Below are positions 1-6,471 of a DNA stretch of 64,000 nucleotides, in pieces. The notes below the pieces were generated by a model. It did not search any database. It saw nothing but the letters and a program-made list of their open reading frames with translations, and was not told where the DNA came from. The DNA comes from Myxococcales bacterium. Lineage in GTDB: Bacteria; Myxococcota_A; Polyangia; Haliangiales; Haliangiaceae. Numbering within the stretch: the stretch's first letter is position 1; every line of letters begins with the position of its first letter. The position numbers and the translations under genes were made by a program. The stretch lies in contig CANKMW010000030.1 of NCBI GenBank assembly GCA_947483555.1, positions 24,001-88,000 of the forward strand, given 5' to 3'.

Positions 1-216
1 AGCCACAACTCGGGCGCGATCGAGCAGGACGCCGACCTCATCCTCTTCATCTATCGCGACGTGATCTACAACAAGGACTCGGAGACCCCCAATATCGCCG
101 AGGTCATCATCGGCAAGAACCGCCACGGTGCCATCGGCACCGTCGAGACTCACTTCGAGGGCCGCTTCACTCGCTTCGAGAACCTGGCCCATCGCGATGA
201 CGCTCCGCCGCGCTGA
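1..216 (+). CDS. dnaB: Replicative DNA helicase DnaB, C-terminal end (5' truncated by window)
   Basis: Only the last 71 codons are present; the frame is open from base 1 and stops with TGA at 214-216. The peptide contains the DnaB signature SGAIEQDADLILFIYRD (residues 4-20), the late RecA-fold segment around the Walker B/H3 region, followed by AEVIIGKNRHGAIGTV, the typical C-terminal strand and arginine-finger area. DnaB is the hexameric 5'-3' helicase that unwinds DNA at the replication fork. In many bacteria dnaB follows rpsF-rpsR-rplI on the same strand; here rplI lies 4.9 kb away and points the other way, and a 59-bp copy of this gene's 3' end recurs at 4430-4488. Identification is secure despite truncation. 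Confidence 0.93.
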   Translation, partial: SHNSGAIEQDADLILFIYRDVIYNKDSETPNIAEVIIGKNRHGAIGTVETHFEGRFTRFENLAHRDDAPPR

Positions 217-243
217 CCTGTGACGCGGCGGCGGCAGCGGGCG

Positions 244-1056
244 CTACGCGCTGCACGCTCGACCATGATCCCGCGCCGGTTCGGCCTGACGGTCGGCGTC
301 GAAACGGAGCACGGCGACCGCCGCGTAAGGCGCGGCCTCGTCGCGGAAGCACAGGTGCGCGAGCTTCTCGACCAGCACCGTGGGCGTGGGCAGCGCGAAC
401 GCTGCCGCCGCCACGTCTCGCCCCAGGAGACTCTTCCCGTGCACGCTGGGTTTGCTGAGCAAGATGACGGTGTCGCCGGCGGTGATCTCGAAGGTCGCGA
501 TCGCTGGCAACTCCTGATCGGGCGCGCCCGGCCCGATCGTCCGCAGCAGGACGTTGGGCACCCGGGCGAAGTCCGGCCACCGGTCAGGGTGTTCGCGCTC
601 GAAGCGCTCGCGCAGGGTGTGGGGCGTGGTCCGGGCAATCACCGCGAGCCCGCGCACGATCACCGCGGTGTCCGCCCCGATCCACGCCGCGTGCATCGTG
701 GTGCCGTGACAGGCGACGGCGAGCAAGACCGCGCCCGGAACATCGTCCGGAAAGTCGGCGTCCGCGGCGGCGAGCGCCGGCGCCGCCGCGAGGAATCGTG
801 CCCGCGCCTGTGCGAACGCCGCGGCGAGGCGATCCTCCACCGCGCCGGTGGTCGCCGTCCACGCCGCGACGAACAGGTCCAGGATCAGCCGGGACGCCGG
901 TGGCCAGCAGCTCGAGAACCCGCACTCGTAGCCGTTTGCGATCAGGGCGAGTTGAGCCTCGCCGTCGGCACAGATGCGCACGAAGTCCTCGACGTGGCCA
1001 TCGAGCCCGGTGGGGCGCCAGCGAAACCCGATCGCGGTCCGGACGGTCATCGCCAT
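244..1056 (-). CDS. PP2C-like protein, metal-binding residues lost (probable pseudophosphatase)
   Basis: About 270 aa. The layout follows a PP2C/SpoIIE phosphatase fold: an N-terminal strand with a DGHVEDF-like segment, a central GAVLLAVACHGTTMHAAWIG followed by the dyad where active enzymes have the GD(S/T)R metal motif, and a late TAGDTVILLSKPS in place of the GDxxLLxSDG motif. In each place the aspartates that hold the two metals are replaced: IANGYECG for DGMGG, WIGAD for VGDSR, SKPS for SDG. I infer a catalytically dead PP2C fold, perhaps binding a phosphoprotein. The ATG at 1056 is preferred over the one at 1110 because a TATGCT box lies 6 nt upstream. Family assignment is by fold pattern only. 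Confidence 0.6.
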   Translation of the reverse strand: MAMTVRTAIGFRWRPTGLDGHVEDFVRICADGEAQLALIANGYECGFSSCWPPASRLILDLFVAAWTATTGAVEDRLAAAFAQARARFLAAAPALAAADADFPDDVPGAVLLAVACHGTTMHAAWIGADTAVIVRGLAVIARTTPHTLRERFEREHPDRWPDFARVPNVLLRTIGPGAPDQELPAIATFEITAGDTVILLSKPSVHGKSLLGRDVAAAAFALPTPTVLVEKLAHLCFRDEAAPYAAVAVLRFDADRQAEPARDHGRACSA

Positions 1057-1062
1057 CGTGGC

Positions 1063-1068
1063 AGCATA
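1063..1068 (-). promoter_or_regulatory. -10-like TATGCT, 6 nt before start (leaderless type)
   Basis: On the minus strand TATGCT is followed by GCCACG and then the ATG at 1056. No Shine-Dalgarno precedes this start. One member of a window-wide pattern; a clear -35 is not visible. Confidence 0.45.
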
Positions 1069-1110
1069 CCGCCAGAGCCTGTAACCCGATGGTGGCTCGA
1101 GCCCTGCCAA

Positions 1111-1314
1111 GGCTTGCAGCGTGTGACCGCGCGCTACGCCAGAGCGATCGCGGGACTAGCTGGCGAACGATCGCAGCCGCCGCTGCCAACCCGTCGCAGG
1201 CCTGGCCGCGCACGACGCCGGGACCGCGCTCGCCGCGGTCGGCGCCACCGTCGAGAAGCGCCCCACCAGCGGCAACCACGCCGATGTGGTGCGGCAGGTG
1301 CAATCCGCTGCTCG
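1111..1314. other. Intergenic stretch with a possible gene scrap
   Basis: No intact gene. Around 1190-1310 one plus-strand frame has strongly GC-biased third positions and reads as a coherent peptide (ending near SGNHADVVRQVQSAAR), which suggests a decayed coding fragment of unknown origin. This fits the rearranged character of the 1-5 kb region. Confidence 0.25.
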
Positions 1315-2421
1315 ATGGTCATGTTCCACGGCACCAGCCACCGCGGCTGGATCGAAGGTGTCGACGGCGAGCTGGTCGCGACGCGGTTCTTTCACATCTG
1401 GTGGTTGCCGCTGGTTCCGCTGCGATCGTTGTGGGTGATCGGCAGTCAGGGAAGCCACATGCTCGGGCATCCTCGCCGGCTGTCGGGGCCCAGCGTCGTC
1501 GCCGGCTACGCCCGGGTGTGGGGGCCGATCGCCACGATCGCCGGCGCTGCGACGACGAGCTTGGCGGGGGGCATGGTCGCCGTCGCCGCCGCGGTGCTGA
1601 CCGCGTGGACCTGGTGTCTGCGCTGGCCGCGCGATCGGCGCGAGCGACAGCGCGCGGCGCTGCAGCGACCGGTGGTGGGCACGGCGTGCGATCCGCTGCG
1701 GCTGCCGCGTGTACTGGCCGCACGGTTGCGTCCCCTGGCCGAGGAGCGCTTCGCCGAGGTCAGCGACGGGCGGACGCCGCTCGACGTGGCGCGCTTCGGT
1801 GCGAGCTCATCGGCGCAGGCGGCCCATGCCTTCGTCGTCCTGCGGCTGATGGCAGCGAGCGGGCGCGGGGCGAGCATGCGCGACGCGCTCGTGGCCTCGG
1901 AGCGGGTGCTCGATGGAAGCCGCGATCTCGATGCCGACGCGGTCGGTGGACCGTACCGGGCGCCCACCGTCGGTGCGCCAGCCACCGGCGCATCCGCCGC
2001 CCCCGTGGTGCTGGTGCCCAGCGGACCCGTGGCGGCCTCGAGCCTGGGCGGATTCTGGACGACGTGCGGGTTGTCGGCCGTCGCGCTGGCCGTGGCCGGC
2101 TACGTGCTGCTCGTGACGCAGCCGTTTGGCTGTTTCTGTGCAAGCCGGTCTGGGGTCGCGCACGCCCAGGTTGGGAAGCTCGCGTACGAGGCATTCCCGC
2201 AGTGGGCGCAGCGCCCGGGCAACGTCGGCCGTTGCCCCACGCTCGCTGATCTCAGCGAGTACGCGTACGCGCTCGAGGATCCATGGGGCCAGGCGTATCG
2301 GTTGGCGTGCGATGACCTGCCCGCCGGCGCCACCGGCATCGCCATCTGGTCGATCGGGGAGAACCGGTGCGACGAGCGGGGCGCGGGCGACGACCTCACG
2401 TCCTGGGAGCTTCCGCAGTAG
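1315..2421 (+). CDS. Membrane protein with GspG-like pseudopilin C-terminal domain
   Basis: 368 aa from the ATG at 1315; the frame is open much further upstream but the protein-like sequence begins at MVMFHGTSHRGWIEG. The N-terminus contains a short hydrophobic turn (FFHIWWLPLVPL) and a transmembrane pair around residues 60-105. After a basic, Ala-rich middle there is another hydrophobic segment near residues 245-265. The last ~80 residues resemble the globular end of type II secretion major pseudopilin GspG: LEDPWGQAYRL (cf. DPWGNPY) and a closing IWSIGENRCD..GAGDDLTSWE (cf. the SxGxDG...DDI.NW calcium-site motif). Normal GspG has an N-terminal methylated helix; here the domain sits at the end of a multi-segment membrane protein. 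Role unknown; no gsp genes nearby. Confidence 0.6.
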   Translation: MVMFHGTSHRGWIEGVDGELVATRFFHIWWLPLVPLRSLWVIGSQGSHMLGHPRRLSGPSVVAGYARVWGPIATIAGAATTSLAGGMVAVAAAVLTAWTWCLRWPRDRRERQRAALQRPVVGTACDPLRLPRVLAARLRPLAEERFAEVSDGRTPLDVARFGASSSAQAAHAFVVLRLMAASGRGASMRDALVASERVLDGSRDLDADAVGGPYRAPTVGAPATGASAAPVVLVPSGPVAASSLGGFWTTCGLSAVALAVAGYVLLVTQPFGCFCASRSGVAHAQVGKLAYEAFPQWAQRPGNVGRCPTLADLSEYAYALEDPWGQAYRLACDDLPAGATGIAIWSIGENRCDERGAGDDLTSWELPQ

Positions 2422-2450
2422 CGCAAGCAGCCGCGCCAGGCCACGCCGGG

Positions 2451-2861
2451 TCACGCGCTGGCGACGACCGGGAAGGCGCTGCGGACGTCGTCAGAGATCT
2501 TGCGCGGCTTGCCGGTTGTCAGGTCGATGAACGCCCAGGTTGACGATCCGCGGCAGACCTCGACGTTGTCCTCGCGGCGTCGCATCGAGGTGCGGCGGAT
2601 CGACGACACGCCCTTCACCGCCTCGACCCAGGTGGTCACGGCGACGCGCTGACCAGGCAGCACCGACGACAGGTAATCGATCTCGTGCCGGCGGACGACC
2701 CAGATCGCCCCCAGGCGGCGGTAGGCGGCGTTGTCCCAACCGACGGCATCGGAGTGGGCGAGCGCGACCTCGAGGATCCAGCGCACGTAGACCAGGTTCG
2801 ACACGTGGCCGAGGTCGTCGATGTCGCCGGGGGCCGGCTCCAGCTCGATGGTGTGTGACAC
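2451..2861 (-). CDS. Hotdog-fold acyl-CoA thioesterase (YbgC/4-HBT-like)
   Basis: 136 aa, the usual length of 4-hydroxybenzoyl-CoA-type thioesterases. The N-terminal GDIDDLGHVSNLVYVRWI corresponds to the family's D-x-x-G-H-V-N-N-x-x-Y-x-x-(W/Y) active-site helix, though the usual nucleophile-bearing Asp and first Asn are varied. It then has a VVRRHEIDYLSSVLPGQ strand and a late RGSSTWAFIDLTTGKPRKI. Predicted to hydrolyse cytosolic acyl-CoA thioesters. The start is GTG at 2861, with TACGGT 6 nt upstream. The last codons, an internal segment and the promoter of this gene recur as scraps at 4951-5020, showing that a second copy once lay next to rplI. Confidence 0.85.
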   Translation of the reverse strand: MSHTIELEPAPGDIDDLGHVSNLVYVRWILEVALAHSDAVGWDNAAYRRLGAIWVVRRHEIDYLSSVLPGQRVAVTTWVEAVKGVSSIRRTSMRRREDNVEVCRGSSTWAFIDLTTGKPRKISDDVRSAFPVVASA

Positions 2862-2867
2862 GCGCGG

Positions 2868-2873
2868 ACCGTA
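2868..2873 (-). promoter_or_regulatory. -10-like TACGGT, 6 nt before thioesterase GTG
   Basis: Minus-strand TACGGT-CCGCGC-GTG. The surrounding 31 bp (2852-2882) are repeated with one mismatch at 4990-5020, so the promoter was copied together with the gene. Confidence 0.5.
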
Positions 2874-2882
2874 CCCGAAAAT

Positions 2883-2926
2883 CGTTGACGCCGGCCTTCT
2901 CGAGCCGCTCGGTCAGATCGCGGCTG
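2883..2926 (-). pseudogene. Internal fragment of rplI (duplicate of 5193-5236)
   Basis: About 44 bp with three or so mismatches to the intact rplI gene further along. Translated on the minus strand it gives SRDLTERLEKAGV, against SRDLTEQLKKAGV in rplI. It abuts the thioesterase promoter on one side and the 3' end of the lipoprotein gene on the other, with no other rplI sequence attached. A relic of duplication followed by deletion, not an expressed gene. Confidence 0.75.
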
Positions 2927-2940
2927 GAGCAGGTCCCGGA

Positions 2941-3966
2941 TCAAGGACGCGACGGCGTCGGCACGTAGTAGCCGCGCGCAAACACGACGGGCGCGGTCGC
3001 CGCCGGCAGCTCGAAGGTGAGCGCGAGGACGTCGCCGCGACGCATCCGCAACGGCACGTGATCGGCCTGGCAGTACGCCGGCGTCGCCGCCGCTGCGCAC
3101 GAGGCCGGGTAGATCCGCACCCCGTCGGCCTCGACGAAGATCTCGTCGAGGAACGTGACCTCGTCCTCCTCCTCGGCGACCCGCAGCACCAGCGGGCCTG
3201 ACGGCGCCGCCGGCAGCTCGAGCGCCTGGAGCGCGGACGACGTCTTGCCGCGCAGCTCGCGCAGGATCTCGCCGACCTTGACCGGCCCACCGGCGCCCTC
3301 GACGTAGATCCACGGGCACGCCGCGAGCTGATCACACGCTTGGATCGCGCCGGTCGGCGTGCGCTTCACCTCGACCAGGTCGCCGCCGCCGTCGGACCCG
3401 CGCGTGATCTCGTGGACCGGCGCGACGTCCTGGCCGGCGGTCCCCTGGCACGCGGTCCATCCGTCCTGCGTGTAGCGCACGGTGCCGTCGCCGGGAAAGC
3501 GCAGCGCGGTCACGCCGTAGGAGCCGGGCGTGGTGTCGAGGATGCGGCGTAGCAGCGCCCCGTCGGGCCTGAACGCCTGCCATCGGTTGGGCGGATCCTC
3601 CTCCTCGGCAGTCGGCAGCCCGACCACGACCACGTGCGAGCCAACCGACCCGTCGAGCACCTCGACTCGGATGCCCGCCTGCTCGCCCATGAAGTAGTCG
3701 CCGGCGCCGGTCAACGCCACCCTGCCGACCCAGTGACCGGCGTGAAGCGTGCCGTCGCTGAAGAGGGTGATCACCTCGTCGCCGGGCTGGCCGTCGACGT
3801 CGCCGCGGCCGCGAAGCAAGACGGTCGCGCCGGCCGGCGGCACCGGGGCGGTGGTGGGCATCGACGCCGTCGACGGCGTCGATGGCGACCCGCTGGATCG
3901 GGAACCGCAGCCGAGCGCGAGCGCGGTGCACGGGAGGACCATCAGCGTTCGTATCGGCTTCATCAT
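2941..3966 (-). CDS. Secreted lipoprotein of unknown function
   Basis: 341 aa from the first of two adjacent ATGs (MMKPIRTLMVLPC), which gives a classic lipoprotein signal with lipobox LALGC; the frame extends upstream but without signal-like sequence. A Ser/Thr/Pro-rich linker follows the lipidated Cys. The body has strands such as GDVDGQPGDEVITLFSDG, resembling an FG-GAP/integrin-like beta-propeller blade, and a C-terminal half with several Cys. A TATCGT box lies 7 nt before the ATG. It sits between the two copies of the duplicated dnaB-rplI boundary, so it may have arrived with that rearrangement. No family recognised with confidence. Confidence 0.7.
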   Translation of the reverse strand: MMKPIRTLMVLPCTALALGCGSRSSGSPSTPSTASMPTTAPVPPAGATVLLRGRGDVDGQPGDEVITLFSDGTLHAGHWVGRVALTGAGDYFMGEQAGIRVEVLDGSVGSHVVVVGLPTAEEEDPPNRWQAFRPDGALLRRILDTTPGSYGVTALRFPGDGTVRYTQDGWTACQGTAGQDVAPVHEITRGSDGGGDLVEVKRTPTGAIQACDQLAACPWIYVEGAGGPVKVGEILRELRGKTSSALQALELPAAPSGPLVLRVAEEEDEVTFLDEIFVEADGVRIYPASCAAAATPAYCQADHVPLRMRRGDVLALTFELPAATAPVVFARGYYVPTPSRP

Positions 3967-4272
3967 GGCGAGCACGATACGAGCATAAGACACATCAACG
4001 CGGTTTCGTGACGACGGGGAGACCGGGGGAGGGCACGCGACGGCGGTCACGCCGTCAGCGGGATGCGCCAACTGCCCTGGTGACTCACCACCTGCGGCGA
4101 TGTGCGCCAGGTCGCGGGCGCGCTTCCTGCAAACGAACACATGCGATGTACCCAGCACGCTCTAACCTCGCGATCGCAGAGCGCCGGCATGAGGATGAAG
4201 TCCCCCGATCGGGGACTCGAGCCAGGCGGCCCACCTGTGACGTGCAGCGGGGCTGGTTGCCGGCAACTGAGC

Positions 4273-4374
4273 TCAGCGCGCTGCCGGGGCCGCCGCACGG
4301 AAGGGCCCGACGAAGGTCCAGCCGCGGCGGCGGCGATCCTTGGCGAGCGTGGTGGAGGTCGGCGTGCTCGGCAT
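4273..4374 (-). pseudogene. Fragment of DNA-3-methyladenine glycosylase I (tag-like)
   Basis: The peptide TTLAKDRRRRGWTFVGP matches the Tag family motif (S-x-L-(S/A)-K-D-L-(K/R)-(K/R)-R-G-(F/W)-x-F-V-G-P-T), which lies near the Tag C-terminus. After VGPF the frame runs into unrelated Ala/Arg-rich sequence and stops. Nothing of the catalytic N-terminal part is found. Probably a relic about 20 codons long; motif similarity alone, so moderate confidence. Confidence 0.45.
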
Positions 4375-4429
4375 GGTGCGCAGCGCGGACCCTTGATGAC
4401 CTTGCCGTCGGCGAGCAGCACTCACGGCG

Positions 4430-4488
4430 ATGGCCGCTTCACTCGCCGCGCGAACCTGGACCATCGCGATGACGGTCCGCCGCGCTGA
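4430..4488 (+). pseudogene. Duplicate of the dnaB 3' end
   Basis: This segment matches 158-216 at nearly every base and keeps the frame and stop: GRFTRRANLDHRDDGPPR-stop against GRFTRFENLAHRDDAPPR-stop. The similarity begins abruptly and ends just after the stop codon. It is in the same orientation as dnaB. No other DnaB sequence is attached, so it is a relic. Confidence 0.85.
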
Positions 4489-4741
4489 CCGCTGCGTTGC
4501 CCACCGCGTTGACGAGCGACACGAACTCTTCGAGCTTGCCCGCCGGGCTGCGGGCGAGTTGCTCGCCGACCGCGACGGCAAAGCGGTGGCCGAGCGCGGC
4601 GTAGAGGGCGGCGGTGAGCGCCGCGCGGTGGGCGGCGGTGAGCAGCAGGCTCGGCACGACGCGGAGGCGTAGTCGAGCGACCGATTCCTGCACCACCTGG
4701 ATCTCGCGATAGGGTGCGGCCTCGCGGCACGCGACGGTGAT
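4439..4741 (-). pseudogene. C-terminal fragment of a phenylacetate-CoA ligase/CapK-type adenylating enzyme
   Basis: The minus-strand frame reads REIQVVQESVARLRLRVVP, then a helix with ALYAALGHRFAVAV, then ARSPAGKLEEFVSLV. This is the C-terminal lid domain pattern of phenylacetate-CoA ligase-like enzymes (QVVQ...L.V.VVP...LG...V.V...I.R.P.GK....VS.V). Only about 85 codons remain, and the end overlaps the dnaB-tail duplicate on the opposite strand. The N-terminal ATP-binding domain is absent. Relic; the parent function would be activation of an aryl or acyl acid with ATP and CoA. Confidence 0.5.
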
Positions 4742-4767
4742 TTCACGCCTTCAGGTGGCGTCTGGCG

Positions 4768-4977
4768 ATGGCGATCCACGGCGACGATCGTCAGGTCGCC
4801 GTGGCCGACATCTGGCGCCGCTTCGCCGAGCTGTTCGCCGATCGCACGAACCTGGCTGACCGACGGGGCTGGTCCGCGGCGCTGATCGCGACCATCGGGC
4901 GAGCGCTGTCCGACGCTGGTGCTGCAACCGCGCCGCGGCACGCGTCGAGTCACGCACTCACGACGAGGCGGCGGTAG
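4768..4977 (+). pseudogene. Unidentified plus-strand coding scrap
   Basis: A frame with strong third-position GC bias reads DDRQVAVADIWRRFAELF and then WSAALIATIGRALSDAG, which looks like genuine protein sequence. No initiation signal and no family recognised. Its end runs into thioesterase-derived bases. Most likely another gene fragment in the mosaic. Confidence 0.3.
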
Positions 4978-5020
4978 GCGGCGTCATCCTGTGTGACACG
5001 CGCGCACCGTACCCGAAAAT
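4951..5020 (-). pseudogene. Remnant of a second thioesterase copy with its promoter
   Basis: Three pieces of the thioesterase gene at 2451-2861 are juxtaposed: its last codons (LVVSA-stop against VVASA-stop), a mid-gene piece (DAAYRRL against NAAYRRL), and its first codons plus promoter (4990-5020, one mismatch in 31 bp to 2852-2882). Two internal deletions have reduced the gene to about 50 bp. It lies directly downstream of rplI, which is presumably the ancestral position. Confidence 0.8.
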
Positions 5021-5025
5021 ACAAG

Positions 5026-5048
5026 AGGCCCGCCACGACGGCGGGCCT
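5026..5048 (-). terminator. Hairpin terminator of the rpsF-rpsR-rplI operon
   Basis: AGGCCCGCC, loop ACGAC, GGCGGGCCT: a perfect 9-bp stem 19 bp beyond the rplI stop, followed on the minus strand by CTTGTATTTT. The U-tract is broken but the location and stem are convincing. Confidence 0.75.
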
Positions 5049-5066
5049 TGGTCGCAGCTGCGGGAG

Positions 5067-5522
5067 TTACTTCGCCTTCGCGACCACGAAGAACTTCAAC
5101 ATCGCGGTGACGCCGGAGGCCAGCTTCACGCCGACCTCGTACTTGCCGAGGGCCTTGATGGGCTGCTCGAGCAGGACCTGGCGGTGGTCGACGTCGACGC
5201 CGGCCTTCTTGAGCTGCTCGGTCAGATCGCGGCTGGTGACCGAGCCGAACATCTTGTCGTCGTCGCCGACCGAACGATCGAACTGCAGGGTGACGACGTT
5301 GATGCGCTCGGCCTGCGACTCGGCGCCGGCGCGCTCCTTGGCGACCTTGCGGGCGATGACGCGCTTGTCGTGCTCGAGGCGGTGGACGTTGGCGGCGGTC
5401 GCCGACACCGCCATGCCGCGCGGCACGAGGTAGTTGCGGCCGAAGCCGTGCTTGACGCTGACCAGCTCACCGGCCTTGCCGAGGTTGGGAACGTCCTGCG
5501 TGAGGATGATTTGCATGGGCAT
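5067..5522 (-). CDS. rplI: 50S ribosomal protein bL9
   Basis: 151 aa, normal length for bL9. The N-terminal MQIILTQDVPNLGKAGELV and the following GFGRNYLVPRGMA are the conserved 23S-rRNA-binding N-domain; a long charged helix (about residues 45-80) links it to the C-domain. Two ATGs lie six bases apart; the first (5522) has AGAGGAG six bases upstream and is preferred, though bL9 homology begins at the second. Last gene of the operon with rpsR 12 bp upstream. A stretch from its middle recurs as a relic at 2883-2926. Confidence 0.96.
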   Translation of the reverse strand: MPMQIILTQDVPNLGKAGELVSVKHGFGRNYLVPRGMAVSATAANVHRLEHDKRVIARKVAKERAGAESQAERINVVTLQFDRSVGDDDKMFGSVTSRDLTEQLKKAGVDVDHRQVLLEQPIKALGKYEVGVKLASGVTAMLKFFVVAKAK

Positions 5523-5534
5523 GGCGTGCTCCTC

Positions 5535-5837
5535 TCACTCGCCCGTGACCGAGATCGGCAGCAGCGCGAGCATGCGCGCCCGGCGGATCGCCGTCGAGAT
5601 CCCGCGCTGGTGCTTGGCGCACGAGCCGCTGATCCGACGGGGTACCATCTTGCCGCGGTCGGTGATGAAGCTGCGCAGCAGCTGGGGGTTCTTGTAGTCG
5701 ATGATCGTGGTGGTCTCGCTGCAGAACCGGCACACCTTGCGCCGCGAGGGGCCACCACCGCCACCGCCGCCGCCGCGTCCCTTGCCGCGGCCGCGCTCCT
5801 CGCCCTTGTCGTCGATGTCATCTTCGATTCGCGACAT
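5535..5837 (-). CDS. rpsR: 30S ribosomal protein bS18
   Basis: 100 aa. The core KVCRFCSETTTIIDYKNPQL and GKMVPRRISGSCAKHQR is the bS18 rRNA-binding fold. The C-x-x-C plus C-x-x-H set is the zinc-binding form of the protein, whereas many bS18 proteins lack these residues. The first ~30 residues are a charged, glycine-rich extension (GRGKGRGGGGGGGGPSRRK), longer than in E. coli. It lies between rpsF and rplI with 3 and 12 bp gaps, the standard operon; bS6 and bS18 dimerise on the 30S platform. Confidence 0.95.
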   Translation of the reverse strand: MSRIEDDIDDKGEERGRGKGRGGGGGGGGPSRRKVCRFCSETTTIIDYKNPQLLRSFITDRGKMVPRRISGSCAKHQRGISTAIRRARMLALLPISVTGE

Positions 5838-5840
5838 GAC

Positions 5841-6371
5841 TCAGTTCTCCTTGATCTCGGGCGGGGGGGTGGTCGAGGCGTCGTTCTCGAAGCCCGGGGC
5901 CACGAAGTCGTCCTCGTCGTCGTCGTCGCGGCGCGTCTCTTCAGCGCCGCGGGAGAGGAAGATGTCCTCCTCGTCGGCAGCGGTGGCGGCGGCGCGCTCG
6001 TACGTGGTGTCGTCGATCTCGGTCGGCCGAGCGTCGGCGACGATGTTCTCGTCGACCTTGACGGTCATGTAGCGGATCACGTTGTCGAGCATGCGCAGGT
6101 TGCGCTCGGTCTCCTCGACGACGCCGGCCTTGGCCAGGTACCGCCAGTAGAGATAGATGCCCTTGCGCTCCTTCGAGACCTCGTAGGCCAGGCGGCGCTT
6201 GCCCCAGTTGTCGACCTTGAGGACCTTGCCACCCAGGCCTTCGATGATGCCCTTGACCTTGGTGTTGACCTCGGCGACGGCATCGTTGGCGGTGTTTGGC
6301 CGCAGGATGTACACGGTCTCGTATTCGCGTGACGTGCCAGGCGCATCGCGCTGGCTCTCGAGTCTTGCCAT
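5841..6371 (-). CDS. rpsF: 30S ribosomal protein bS6
   Basis: 176 aa from the ATG at 6371, preceded by AGAGGAA at good spacing. Residues ~15-110 are the bS6 ferredoxin-like fold: YETVYILRPN, the KVDNWGKRRLAYEV segment, GIYLYWRYLAKAG and NVIRYMTVKV. The remaining ~60 residues are a highly acidic tail (RRDDDDEDDFVAPG), much longer than the family core; several bacteria have acidic bS6 tails that are post-translationally modified, but no modifier gene is seen here. First gene of rpsF-rpsR-rplI, about 100 bp downstream of pth. Confidence 0.95.
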   Translation of the reverse strand: MARLESQRDAPGTSREYETVYILRPNTANDAVAEVNTKVKGIIEGLGGKVLKVDNWGKRRLAYEVSKERKGIYLYWRYLAKAGVVEETERNLRMLDNVIRYMTVKVDENIVADARPTEIDDTTYERAAATAADEEDIFLSRGAEETRRDDDDEDDFVAPGFENDASTTPPPEIKEN

Positions 6372-6471
6372 CGTATCGATTCCTCTCGGGAAAGCCCGTC
6401 CACGCAGGACGAGCGAGGTGAAGGGGGGCTTTCTAGCAGAGCCCCCGGTGGTGCTGCAAGCACGATCGGGG

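Larger units (their letters stand above)
3967..5025. other. Gene-poor mosaic of short gene remnants
   Basis: About 1 kb without an intact gene. Reading all frames shows a run of short, separately recognisable scraps: a tag-like C-terminal piece, the dnaB 3' end, a ligase C-terminus, an unknown plus-strand coding piece, and thioesterase scraps with their promoter. Orientation alternates. A near-perfect palindrome AGTCCCC-CGAT-GGGGACT lies near 4199-4217. No transposase, integrase or tRNA is present to explain the assembly. Confidence 0.6.

Noticed and set aside
4199..4217. Palindrome AGTCCCCCGATCGGGGACT as a tRNA T-arm or terminator
   Set aside because: No cloverleaf can be built around it, no T-run follows, and no intact gene ends there.
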